This document shows, piece after piece, positions 25,967-36,284 of a stretch of DNA of 41,714 nucleotides (the first letter of the stretch is position 1; every line of letters starts with the position of its first letter). Below the pieces are notes generated by a model. It did not search any database. It saw only the letters and a list, made by a program, of their open reading frames with translations, and was not told the DNA's origin. The translations under genes and the position numbers were made by a program. The DNA is from Clostridia bacterium (GTDB lineage Bacteria > Bacillota > Clostridia > Christensenellales > CAG-138), in assembly GCA_017541305.1 (NCBI GenBank), contig JAFXZJ010000045.1, positions 1 to 41,714 of the forward strand, in the 5' to 3' direction.

Positions 25967-25995
25967 ATAACAAACTCCTTAAAGAAAAATCTTTT

Positions 25996-28737
<2,742 letters not shown>

Positions 28738-28761
28738 TCTTTTTCGTTTCCTTAAGCTTAT

Positions 28762-30192
28762 TTATAAGAGCACTATCGATGCGATACCGAAGTAAACCAG
28801 CAGCGATACCGCGTCGACGATGGTGGTTATCATGGGGCTTGCCATAAGCGCCGGGTCAAGCTTGCATTTATCCGCAAGCAGGGGAAGCGTGCAGCCGACG
28901 AACTTTGCGCAGATCACCGCCAGCACCAGAGTTGCCGATACGACGCCTGCGATAAGATAGATGTTCTGCCCCGCTTCGAGCTGATACATGCCCATGTAAT
29001 AAAACACGATGATACGAAGGAAGTTCACGATCGCAACGCAGAGGCCCACGATTATGCTAACGCGGAATTCCTTCCATATGACCTTGAGCATGCTGCTGAA
29101 TTTCACCTCGCCCAGCACGAGCGCACGAATGACCGATACCGAAGCCTGCGAGCCCGCGTTGCCGCAGGTGTCCATCAGCATGGGTATGAACGAGGTGAGT
29201 ATCGCAACGGCCGTGAGCATGCTTTCGAACTTGGTTATTATGAGCCCCGTGAACGTGGCCGAGATCATAAGCACCAGCAGCCACACAACGCGCTTTCTTG
29301 CCAGCGTGAATACGGAGGTGGACATATAGCTGTCCTCGATAGGCGCCATAGCCGCCATCTTATAGATGTCCTCGGTGGTCTCTTCTTCGATAACGTCGAC
29401 CACGTCGTCGATCGTGATAAGGCCCACCAGCCTGTCCTCGCCGTCCACAACGGGCATACTCACTATGTCGTATTTCTTGAAGGTCTCGGCAACCTCGGCC
29501 TGATCGTCAAGCGTTTTGGCATAGATCACGTCGTCGTCCATGATCTCGCTTATCAGCTGATCGTCCTTGGCCGCAAGCACGTCCTTCATCGAAACCACGC
29601 CGGTCAGATGCCTGGATTCGTCGGTAACGAAGGCGTATGTGATCGAGGCCAGCTCGTCGCAGGTGTGGCGCACGTATTGTATCGCCGCGGCGACGTTCCA
29701 TTCGCCCTTGAGCCGCAAAAGCTCGGTGGTCATAAGGCTGCCCGCGGAATTGTCGGGGTATTTCAGTATCTGGTTGATCGCCTTGCGCGTTTCGGGATCG
29801 GCCGTGGCAAGCACGCGGCGCACTATGTTCGCGGGCATTTCCTCGGTAAAGTCCGCCGCGTCGTCAACGAACATGTCGTTCACGATGGAGGCAAGCTCCT
29901 TATCGCTTATGCCCTCCACTATGCGCTGCTGATCCTCGGGCTCGAGGTAAGAGAACACCTCTGCCGCCTGCTCCTTGGGCAGGAGCCTGAACACAACGAT
30001 CAGCGCCTTGTCTTCCTCGATAAGCGCCATTTCCTCAGCGATATCCGCGGGGTTCATGTCGACGAGCTCATTCCTGAGCTGTGAAAAGGAACGGCTCTCG
30101 ACAAGGTCTAAAATTTCATGCAACTCCCCATTTGAAATTTCCTCCTGTATTACCGAAATTACAGGGGCGCACATATGCACCCAATTTAACAT
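28762..30192 (-). CDS. mgtE: MgtE-family magnesium transporter
   Basis: A 476-residue Mg2+ channel/transporter. It has an N-terminal superhelical domain (about 20-145), a CBS pair (about 150-275) that senses Mg2+, a plug helix and five membrane segments from about 300. The pore-region pattern DTCGNAGSQASVSVIRAL is intact. The longest frame begins at 30192, but the apparent promoter -10 box ends four bases upstream, so translation probably starts at Met7 (30174) or the mRNA is leaderless. No M-box riboswitch fits in the short upstream gap. secA follows 24 bases later. Confidence 0.93.
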   Translation of the reverse strand: MLNWVHMCAPVISVIQEEISNGELHEILDLVESRSFSQLRNELVDMNPADIAEEMALIEEDKALIVVFRLLPKEQAAEVFSYLEPEDQQRIVEGISDKELASIVNDMFVDDAADFTEEMPANIVRRVLATADPETRKAINQILKYPDNSAGSLMTTELLRLKGEWNVAAAIQYVRHTCDELASITYAFVTDESRHLTGVVSMKDVLAAKDDQLISEIMDDDVIYAKTLDDQAEVAETFKKYDIVSMPVVDGEDRLVGLITIDDVVDVIEEETTEDIYKMAAMAPIEDSYMSTSVFTLARKRVVWLLVLMISATFTGLIITKFESMLTAVAILTSFIPMLMDTCGNAGSQASVSVIRALVLGEVKFSSMLKVIWKEFRVSIIVGLCVAIVNFLRIIVFYYMGMYQLEAGQNIYLIAGVVSATLVLAVICAKFVGCTLPLLADKCKLDPALMASPMITTIVDAVSLLVYFGIASIVLL

Positions 30193-30195
30193 CTT

Positions 30196-30224
30196 ATTTT
30201 ATATCCGAAAACACGATTTGTCAA
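30196..30224 (-). promoter_or_regulatory. mgtE promoter, almost touching the start codon
   Basis: On the minus strand TTGACA (30224-30219), 17 bases, TAAAAT (30201-30196). The predicted transcription start is near 30189, at or after the first ATG (30192-30190). Confidence 0.75.
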
Positions 30225-30239
30225 TATCGAACGAGCATG

Positions 30240-30267
30240 AAAAAGGCCGAAGCGCTTCCTTCGGCCT
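30240..30267 (-). terminator. Intrinsic terminator after the 30287-31081 gene
   Basis: On the minus strand AGGCCGAAG (30267-30259) pairs with CTTCGGCCT (30252-30244) and is followed by TTTTT. Confidence 0.88.
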
Positions 30268-30286
30268 GCATTTGATCCGGTCCGCA

Positions 30287-31081
30287 TCATTCCGCCGCGT
30301 CGTTCATCCGAGAGTTATTCTTCCTTCCAGAAATAAGCCACACCGCCGCTCCTGTCACAGTCAATACACAGACCACGGTTATGATAATGAACGCCAGGTA
30401 TCCTTTCCCGGTCAATCCGTTAAGCTCATACGGAGAAAGATCGTAAAGACTTTCGGGATCGTGATCCCCTGAGCCGTACAAATGCGGCGTCTTCCCCTCC
30501 CGGGCATCGAGTATTCTTTTATATCTGACGTCACAATAATCCTTGAAAGCTTCGTACGGAAGAAGATACGTCTCCCCATCATAGCAGCTTTCCTTGAAAA
30601 GCATATAATCGCCATTGTCCGTAACGTACCAGATCAGCTGATCCCGGCTTTCCCCCATTTGGCAGAAGCAATACACCTCCACGACAGAAGCGTTGACCGA
30701 AGCTTTTTTCAGTATCTCCGCACCGTTTTCGGCATATTGCAGAAAGAATTCGACCACAGCACGTTCTGCCGGGTATTCCCGGACAATTCCATCCGCGTCA
30801 CGGGTATAAATAGGCGAAGCATGATCACTGCCAAGCCAGCAAATATAATACGGGTCGCAGTACCGCCATGAATTCACGCTGTCGACGGTCCTGCCGGCCG
30901 CAACATCCTCGATGAAAGCGCATGAATACATCCTGATCATCGAATCATATCCATATCTTTCGGGTATGTATTTATCCTTGTCCGCTTCCGAAATGCTCAG
31001 TGAATCCGCTGCGGCGCTCTGCGGGAACAGCATCAATAATGCCATCAGGACGATCAGAAATGAAATAGACTTAGCTCTCAT
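30287..31081 (-). CDS. Secreted/membrane-anchored protein of unknown function
   Basis: A 264-residue protein with a clear signal peptide (ending near FPQSAAA, residue 25), an extracytoplasmic domain rich in Tyr, Asp and Cys (seven cysteines), and a C-terminal membrane segment at about 229-250 followed by a short basic tail (SGRKNNSR), so a type I membrane topology. AAGGAGGG lies 9 bases before the ATG. No family is recognised. Its base composition is richer in A+T than rmuC and mgtE on either side. Its last codons (NDAAE) and 3' DNA copy the end of rmuC next door. Confidence 0.75.
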   Translation of the reverse strand: MRAKSISFLIVLMALLMLFPQSAAADSLSISEADKDKYIPERYGYDSMIRMYSCAFIEDVAAGRTVDSVNSWRYCDPYYICWLGSDHASPIYTRDADGIVREYPAERAVVEFFLQYAENGAEILKKASVNASVVEVYCFCQMGESRDQLIWYVTDNGDYMLFKESCYDGETYLLPYEAFKDYCDVRYKRILDAREGKTPHLYGSGDHDPESLYDLSPYELNGLTGKGYLAFIIITVVCVLTVTGAAVWLISGRKNNSRMNDAAE

Positions 31082-31221
31082 TTAAGCATCCCTCCTTAAT
31101 CGCCAAAGTACCAGTTTTATGTCAATACCCTTTTAAAATAATGCTTTGTAAACCAATTCCGGCCGGATTCCCTAAACCGTGACCGCGGGGATGGGATCTT
31201 ACAGTCAGTATCGTCAGGCTG

Positions 31222-32595
31222 TTATTCCGCCGCGTCGTTTATCTGAGCGGCATTCTCCGCAGGCAGCGATTCCACGTCGCGCAGCTTGCGCAGTATCGCC
31301 CTGGTGCGGGTGCCTATCAGCTTTTCAAGCTCGTCGTTGGCGCTGGATATGCGGCTTTGAGCGGTGGCGAGCACCTTTTCGAAATTCATGAATTCGTTCT
31401 TCACCGCGCCAAGCACCTGCCACGCCTCGGTGGAGCGCTGCTGCATGGCGACTATCGAGAATCCCATGCGCAGCGAATTGAGCAGCGCCGCCATGGTGGA
31501 GGGCCCCGCGATATTCACGCGCGCCTCGCGCTGAAGCTTTTCCACCATGCCAAGCCGCACGACTTCGGCATAGATGCCCTCGGTGGGCAGGAACATTATC
31601 GCGAATTCAGTCGTCCTGGGCGGGTCGACGTACTTATCGCGTATATCGCGGGCGAATTTCATTATCACGTCGCAAAGGCGTCTCTGCGCGGCGGCAACCG
31701 CCGCGGGATCGCCCGAATCGTAGGCGTCGGCAAGCTGCACGTAGGCGTCCGATGGGAACTTGGAATCGATGGGCAAATACACGGGCTCATCCCCCGCCCC
31801 CGGCAGCTTAACGGCATATTCCACGCGCTCCTGACTGCGGCGCTTGGCGTCGAAATTCTTCTCATACTGTTCGGGCGTCAATATCTCCTCAAGTATCGCG
31901 CCAAGCTGCACCTCGCCCAGGGTGCCGCGGGTCTTCACGTTGGTCAGCACCTTTTTAAGGTCGCCCACGCCCACGGCAAGGGTCTTCATCTCGCCCAGGC
32001 CGCGATAGACCTCGGTCAGCCTGTCGTTCACCAGCTTGAAGCTTTCGGTTATGCGCTTGTCAAGCGTCTCCTGCAGCTTTTCGTCCACCGTGTTCCTCAC
32101 CTCGGCAAGGCTCTTCTGCATGGTTTCGCGCACCTCGTCCATGTGCCTGTCGTTTTCGGCCTGCATTGCCGAAAGCCGCCGCTCCACCGTTTCGCGTATC
32201 TCGCTCAGGTCGGCGGCGTTCTTGCTTTCGAAAGTGCGGAAGCGCTCCTCGGTGCTCTTTGCGCCGGCCTCAAGGCTCACGTTTATCGCGGTCTGCTTCT
32301 CGGTCATCAGGCCGAAGAAGGCCTCCTGCTTTTCCGAAAGCTTTTCCGCCTGCCCCGTCTGGATCAGCTTCATATTTTCGCCGAGGAAGCGTATCTGCTG
32401 CTCCATGTCGTCCGAGATATCCTTCCTTGCGCGGTCAAGGCTGCGTTCGTTCTCGTTCTTGTAGGTGATGAGCATATCCCCAAGCTGCGCCGCGCCCTCC
32501 TTTTCGCTCCTGCGGGTCAGCAGCACGCACAGCATCGCCCCGCCGCCGGAAAGCACTATCGCGGCGATCAGTATAATAAACTGCCACGTTTCCAT
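31222..32595 (-). CDS. rmuC: RmuC-family DNA recombination protein
   Basis: A 457-residue protein: N-terminal membrane anchor (residues 5-27), long coiled coil (about 40-205) with many Glu/Lys heptads, then the RmuC nuclease-like core with KTRGTLGEVQLGAILEEIL near 226, VYLPIDSKFP near 273 and EFAIMFLPTEGIYAEVV near 330. RmuC in E. coli limits recombination at inverted repeats; the biochemical activity is not established. CGGAGAA precedes the ATG. It follows the ECF-transporter gene by 18 bases and probably shares its transcript. Confidence 0.93.
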   Translation of the reverse strand: METWQFIILIAAIVLSGGGAMLCVLLTRRSEKEGAAQLGDMLITYKNENERSLDRARKDISDDMEQQIRFLGENMKLIQTGQAEKLSEKQEAFFGLMTEKQTAINVSLEAGAKSTEERFRTFESKNAADLSEIRETVERRLSAMQAENDRHMDEVRETMQKSLAEVRNTVDEKLQETLDKRITESFKLVNDRLTEVYRGLGEMKTLAVGVGDLKKVLTNVKTRGTLGEVQLGAILEEILTPEQYEKNFDAKRRSQERVEYAVKLPGAGDEPVYLPIDSKFPSDAYVQLADAYDSGDPAAVAAAQRRLCDVIMKFARDIRDKYVDPPRTTEFAIMFLPTEGIYAEVVRLGMVEKLQREARVNIAGPSTMAALLNSLRMGFSIVAMQQRSTEAWQVLGAVKNEFMNFEKVLATAQSRISSANDELEKLIGTRTRAILRKLRDVESLPAENAAQINDAAE

Positions 32596-32613
32596 ATCGT
32601 TCTCCGTAAAGCT

Positions 32614-33153
32614 TTATTTCACGCGGTTTTTGACCGCACCCTTGCCGAATTTGACTATCCCCGCCGATTCGAACGCGCGGAAGAGCAGCATGCCCGCGAT
32701 AGAGCCGAAGGCATACTGGATCGCGTTGGTCCACAGGCCGAAGAGCGCCGTTTCGGCCCCGTAAAGCAGCATCTCGAAAGCGAAATACCCCGCGGGCATT
32801 ATGAGCCCCGCGATAAAGGGGGGCAGCCACCTGAGCTTTTTAAGCATAAGCCCGCAGCAAAGCGCCATCAGGCCCTTTATCGCAAGCGTGGCCGGCGCAT
32901 ATATCACCGCGCCGTGCAGCAGATCGGCCAGCGCCGAGCCCAGCGCCGAAACCAGCGCCCCGCCCCAGGGGCCCAGTATGTATGCCGAGGCGTAAACCGC
33001 CGCGTCGCCCGCGTTCAAATAAGCTCCCCCGCTGCCCACCGGCAAAGGCACCGAGGCAAACAGGGTGAGCAGAGCGATTATCGCCGTGAGTATCGCATGC
33101 GTCACAAGCGAGCGTATGCGAGCATCGGATAAGCTTTTGTTGTTCTTGTTCAT
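32614..33153 (-). CDS. ECF-type transporter S component (vitamin or cofactor uptake)
   Basis: A 179-residue membrane protein with six hydrophobic segments. The N-terminal Arg-rich start, AYLNAGDAAVYASAYILGPWGGALVSALGSALADL and ATLAIKGLMALCCG follow the pattern of the small substrate-binding subunits of energy-coupling factor transporters. The ligand cannot be named; relatives bind hydroxymethylpyrimidine, thiamine precursors or riboflavin. The shared EcfA1/EcfA2/EcfT module is not in this window. The ATG has no good ribosome site, and a -10 box TATAAT lies six bases before it, so the mRNA may be leaderless. Confidence 0.85.
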   Translation of the reverse strand: MNKNNKSLSDARIRSLVTHAILTAIIALLTLFASVPLPVGSGGAYLNAGDAAVYASAYILGPWGGALVSALGSALADLLHGAVIYAPATLAIKGLMALCCGLMLKKLRWLPPFIAGLIMPAGYFAFEMLLYGAETALFGLWTNAIQYAFGSIAGMLLFRAFESAGIVKFGKGAVKNRVK

Positions 33154-33159
33154 GCCTTG

Positions 33160-33170
33160 ATTATATCACA
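33160..33170 (-). promoter_or_regulatory. Extended -10 promoter of the ECF-transporter gene
   Basis: TGTGATATAAT on the minus strand, ending six bases before the ATG. No convincing -35 box is present. It divides the divergent sigma-factor operon from the transporter operon. Confidence 0.55.
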
Positions 33171-33207
33171 TTGCGGGAGCGAAAAAAAGAGAAATCAAAA
33201 AATACTG

Positions 33208-33236
33208 TTGACTTTATTGCGTACAAGTCATAGAAT
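33208..33236 (+). promoter_or_regulatory. Housekeeping promoter upstream of the ECF sigma gene
   Basis: TTGACT (33208-33213), 17 bases, TAGAAT (33231-33236). A perfect palindrome TAAAATATATTTTA (33236-33249) starts at its last base. It would give a basal level of sigma factor. Confidence 0.6.
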
Positions 33237-33266
33237 AAAATATATTTTAATTATTTTTGATTTTTC

Positions 33267-33293
33267 TGTAATTTTGAGCGAAAAACGGTGTCT
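33267..33293 (+). promoter_or_regulatory. Putative ECF-sigma autoregulatory promoter, copy 1
   Basis: CTGTAA with TGTAA at 33267-33271, 17 bases, TGTCT at 33289-33293, continuing ATACA. The same arrangement occurs at 35178-35204. ECF promoters typically pair a conserved -35 (TGAAC or TGTAAC like) with a GTC-containing -10, so this is probably the sigma factor's own target. Confidence 0.6.
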
Positions 33294-33330
33294 ATACAGG
33301 TGAAAGCCGTTTGAGTGACGGGAGGGTCGT

Positions 33331-33891
33331 TTGGAACAGGCGCTTGAGCTTATGGCCTTGCTCCGTGCGCGTGATCCCGCGGCGGTCGAAAAGGCCATGG
33401 AGATCTATTCCGATACCATCCGCAGTGTGGCGGGCAGCTTCCTTGACGATAAGAGGGACGTTGAGGAGTGTGTTAACGATACCTTTTTGAAGCTTTGGAA
33501 CTCCCCGCCGGACGACGCTTCCGCGCTCTATCCCTATATCATCAGCATCGCGCGAAGGACGGCGCTCAACTCCCTGCGCGACAGGCGCCGCGGCAAAAAG
33601 CGCCGCGGGCAGCTGGATTCCCCGATAAGCGAGCTGGAGCGGATCGCTTCCCATCTGGACGATCCCTTCTCCGCCGCCCGCGCGAACGAGCTTAAGGAGC
33701 TGATAAGGGATTTCGTGCTTTCACAGCCGCCCGAGCGGCAGCAGATATTCATTCTGCGCTATTGGTATCAAAGGGAGGTGCCCGAAATAGCCGATCGGCT
33801 GGGCATAACTTCCAACAACGTGCGCGTGCAGCTTCACCGCATGCGCGAGGAATTGAAGATAAAATTGAAGGAAAAGGAGTTTTACGTATGA
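33331..33891 (+). CDS. ECF-family RNA polymerase sigma factor
   Basis: A 186-residue sigma-70-type factor with only region 2 (about 15-80; DDKRDVEECVNDTFLKLW) and region 4 (about 125-180; LPPERQQIFILRYW-like sequence, then VPEIADRLGITSNNVRVQLHRMREEL helix-turn-helix). A basic linker (RDRRRGKKRRG) joins them. The TTG start follows GGGAGGG. The last codons overlap the next gene (ATGA), which encodes a membrane protein with the look of an anti-sigma factor, so its activity is probably controlled by sequestration at the membrane. Confidence 0.93.
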   Translation: MEQALELMALLRARDPAAVEKAMEIYSDTIRSVAGSFLDDKRDVEECVNDTFLKLWNSPPDDASALYPYIISIARRTALNSLRDRRRGKKRRGQLDSPISELERIASHLDDPFSAARANELKELIRDFVLSQPPERQQIFILRYWYQREVPEIADRLGITSNNVRVQLHRMREELKIKLKEKEFYV

Positions 33892-34622
33892 AAGCCGAAG
33901 AGCTTGCCGAGCTGATCGGCAGCATAACCGATGAAAGCCTGATCGTGCTCCCGTTCAAGGATCGTAAGCACAGCGGGAAGCGCACCTTGCCGCGCTTCCT
34001 TTCCCGCGCCGCCTCCGTCGCCGCCGCGGCGGTGCTCGCGCTGTTCATATCGACCACTGCCGCCGAGGCCGCCGGCGTGCGGGTAGTCACGCCCTTCGTC
34101 AGTTGGACGGGCTCCACCCTCCGCCTCGATTATTCCGCCGGGCTCGATCAGCACGAGGACGCGCCGGAGATCACGGCGGATCCCTCTCATAAGCCGGTCG
34201 TTTCAAGCATCCCTTCCGAGCGCGTCAGATTTACTTCCGAAGAAGAATTCAAGGCCCGCGTGGGAAATATGATACGCCTTCCCGGAGAGGAATTGGGGCT
34301 GGAATTCGTTTCGGCGGAGGGCAGCTTAGGTAAAGAGACCGGAGTTATAAGCGCCTTCTATACCCTTGAAGGAAAGGAGATCGATATCGATTTCACGTAT
34401 CACTCCGTTATGCTAGGCGATGAATACAGCTCACGAACTTTGCTTATCAACGGTGTATCAAGGTATGAAAATAAGGAGATCGCAGGTATCGAGTGTACTT
34501 TGGCTTATGCCGCACCATGGAACTATATCTCTTTTGTGATCGGAAATGAAAGCTATCTGATTTCCGGCGAGGTCGAAATGGCCGTTCTTGAAACGGTGGC
34601 TGGATCGATGTTTGCAGAATAA
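33888..34622 (+). CDS. Membrane anti-sigma factor with extracytoplasmic DUF4367-like domain
   Basis: A 244-residue protein: cytoplasmic head of ~40 residues, one membrane segment at about 42-60, then an extracytoplasmic domain. The C-terminal part (AGIECTLAYAAPW, SYLISGEVEMAVLETVAGSM) resembles DUF4367 domains common in Firmicutes anti-sigma factors. AAAAGGAG is 9 bases before ATG 33888, which overlaps the sigma gene stop. The first half is strongly GC-rich with the codon choice of the surrounding genome; after about 34320 it becomes clearly AT-richer, as if two sources were joined. Role: holds the sigma factor at the membrane until an envelope signal arrives. Signal unknown. Confidence 0.8.
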   Translation: MKAEELAELIGSITDESLIVLPFKDRKHSGKRTLPRFLSRAASVAAAAVLALFISTTAAEAAGVRVVTPFVSWTGSTLRLDYSAGLDQHEDAPEITADPSHKPVVSSIPSERVRFTSEEEFKARVGNMIRLPGEELGLEFVSAEGSLGKETGVISAFYTLEGKEIDIDFTYHSVMLGDEYSSRTLLINGVSRYENKEIAGIECTLAYAAPWNYISFVIGNESYLISGEVEMAVLETVAGSMFAE

Positions 34623-34648
34623 TAGGACATATATGAAAGGATTTTAAT

Positions 34649-35116
34649 ATGAAAAAGCTTATAACTGTATTGCTTGTTCTCATACTCTCTGCGATATTTG
34701 TTGACGGTGCGTTAGCAGATAATGAAACAGCTGTCAAAACCTACTATACTGATCAGTACACAATTACCGACAAAATAGATGCCGTTTATGATCTGATAAA
34801 ATCGACCGATCTTGAGGTCGAGAGTAATGCATCCGGTCAGATCAGTGTTTCTCTGCTCGTGAAAACATATGATACTGTGGAAAAACTCGGTTTTTCAAGC
34901 TTGAAGGTTCAAAGGTGGAATGGAAGCACTTGGGTAACGGACGCCGAGGTCACCAATCAGTATTCTTATACCACAAAAACATTTAGTTATACCGATACCT
35001 TCTCCGGACTTTACAGCGGCGCGCTGTACCGCGTAAAGGTGACGTTATTCGCAAGGCGGGCCATAGGCGAGGCGCAGAGCATGACGGTCACGTCGAGCGT
35101 GATCAACTGCCATTGA
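34649..35116 (+). CDS. Small secreted protein, unknown function (possibly DUF6147-like)
   Basis: A 155-residue protein with a signal peptide (cleavage likely near GALA-DNE, residue 23) and a beta-rich mature part with many Thr/Ser/Tyr. The segment GFSSLKVQRWNGSTWVTDAEV and the C-terminal ALYRVKVTLFARRA look like a small all-beta domain. It recalls the DUF6147 secreted proteins of Firmicutes, but I cannot confirm that by eye. GAAAGGA precedes the ATG. It is 26 bases after the anti-sigma gene, on the same transcript, and a terminator follows. AT-rich relative to the flanks. Confidence 0.75.
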   Translation: MKKLITVLLVLILSAIFVDGALADNETAVKTYYTDQYTITDKIDAVYDLIKSTDLEVESNASGQISVSLLVKTYDTVEKLGFSSLKVQRWNGSTWVTDAEVTNQYSYTTKTFSYTDTFSGLYSGALYRVKVTLFARRAIGEAQSMTVTSSVINCH

Positions 35117-35130
35117 GGCTAAATAACGCT

Positions 35131-35155
35131 CAAAATCGGGTTTAAGACCCGTTTT
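35131..35155 (+). terminator. Terminator after the sigma operon
   Basis: CAAAA-T-CGGGT, loop TTAAG, ACCCG-TTTTG. It separates the sigma operon from the protease operon. Directly after it is a perfect AT-rich inverted repeat, TTTTGAAAA-ATATA-TTTTCAAAA (35152-35174), ending three bases before the next promoter. Confidence 0.7.
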
Positions 35156-35177
35156 GAAAAATATATTTTCAAAAACC

Positions 35178-35204
35178 TGTAAGATTTTGCCAAAAAAGTT
35201 GTCT
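35178..35204 (+). promoter_or_regulatory. Putative ECF-sigma promoter, copy 2 (protease operon)
   Basis: CTGTAA with TGTAA at 35178-35182, 17 bases, TGTCT at 35200-35204, continuing TTATAAGT. It matches the copy before the sigma gene in both boxes and in spacing. A leader of about 148 nt would follow before the protease start. Confidence 0.62.
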
Positions 35205-35277
35205 TTATAAGTAGAGGGATATTTTTCCTCCTTACAGACAGCTTGAAGGTCGGGACTGCGCGGGCAGAAAGGAGTCG

Positions 35278-35322
35278 ATGCATAAAAGCTGCAGCTCAAT
35301 GGGATCGGATCCCGAGCTATAG
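35278..35322 (+). CDS. Possible 14-codon leader peptide
   Basis: ATG at 35278 with AAAGGAG four bases upstream, reading MHKSCSSMGSDPEL and then TAG. A GGGATC/GATCCC palindrome lies inside it. It sits in the long leader of the protease operon. The ribosome site is better than for many real genes here, but so short a frame could be chance. Confidence 0.25.
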   Translation: MHKSCSSMGSDPEL

Positions 35323-35358
35323 TAACCAATTCACGACTGATATAACGGAGGAAATATC

Positions 35359-36270
35359 ATGTTGAAACGAAAATCCCTTTTTAAGCCCCTGCTTGCCGTG
35401 ATGTTGGCTGCGGTATTCCTTATTCCATTTGGGATCCCGGTCCGATCCAATGCGGAAAACGTCGACGAAGTCGAGGAGACGCACGAGGTCAGCATTGCGG
35501 TGCTCTATGATGAGAGCTATCAAAAATTCGTCGAGGACGGGATAGGTGATGACGTGGAAGAGCGGCTGGACCAGATAATGAGATATGCGGCTGTATCTTT
35601 CCTTAACACGTATGACGTTGACATCAACTATACGATCCTCAGCTTTGAATCTTCGATCGGAATTCCATACTCTTATGCGAACATGCTCACCCCCTGTGAT
35701 GACCTTTGGGACTGGGAGTCAAGCGGCTCCGGGATAGGCGGCACGATCATGGCGGAAAGGGTTTGGAACCATACTTCCGGGCAATGCCACTGTATCTTAA
35801 AGAACAGCAACTGCTTTGTGAACCTTCAAACCCCCGGGCATCACAACAGCGCTTACAGAGTGCTTGCGGAAATGCATAATGCTGCAACTTTTTCAAACCA
35901 GTATGACGCGGTCATCGCATTCGTCGGTTACAGAACATGCTATTACAATTCAAGCACACAAAATCACGGATACTGCGGCGGAATGACGAAACGCTCTTGG
36001 AACAATTGCGTTGTATCAGGAGTACATGGCAGCACGGATCAGAGCTACTGCGTCAACAACCCCGTTTTCTTACACGGGTCTCCCAATTTTTCAAGCACCG
36101 TAAGGATATTCCAGCACGAGTTCAGCCATGTGTTCGAATGCTTGGACGGGTGCTGCACAAGCAATTATCCGTGTATAATGTCCGGAGGCTTTGACGGCAT
36201 AGTCTATGCCAACAACATTTGGTGCACGGACTGCAGCACAAACTATTTTGACAGCGGCAAATTCGATTGA
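35359..36270 (+). CDS. Secreted cysteine-rich metzincin-like zinc metalloprotease
   Basis: A 303-residue protein with a signal peptide (to about residue 32, RSNA). The zinc motif H253-E-F-S-H257 is followed by x5 and D263, the HExxHxxxxxD spacing of snapalysin-type proteases, and a Met-turn candidate PCIM274SGG lies 11 residues later. Upstream, DAVIAFVGYRTC...HGYCGGM resembles the edge strand of reprolysin-like metzincins. About 14 cysteines in the mature part suggest disulfides. CGGAGG lies 7-9 bases before the ATG. It probably digests proteins outside the cell. The family is not certain, but the catalytic core is convincing. It leads an operon with a membrane partner and a dockerin protein. 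Confidence 0.8.
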   Translation: MLKRKSLFKPLLAVMLAAVFLIPFGIPVRSNAENVDEVEETHEVSIAVLYDESYQKFVEDGIGDDVEERLDQIMRYAAVSFLNTYDVDINYTILSFESSIGIPYSYANMLTPCDDLWDWESSGSGIGGTIMAERVWNHTSGQCHCILKNSNCFVNLQTPGHHNSAYRVLAEMHNAATFSNQYDAVIAFVGYRTCYYNSSTQNHGYCGGMTKRSWNNCVVSGVHGSTDQSYCVNNPVFLHGSPNFSSTVRIFQHEFSHVFECLDGCCTSNYPCIMSGGFDGIVYANNIWCTDCSTNYFDSGKFD

Positions 36271-36284
36271 GGAGGCGAAGCAAT

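Noticed and set aside
25967-25995. T-box leader for serS
   Set aside because: Only 29 bases separate secA and serS; there is no room for a T-box.
30193-30286. M-box (ykoK) riboswitch before mgtE
   Set aside because: The gap is 94 bases, holds a terminator of the upstream gene, and the promoter abuts the start codon.
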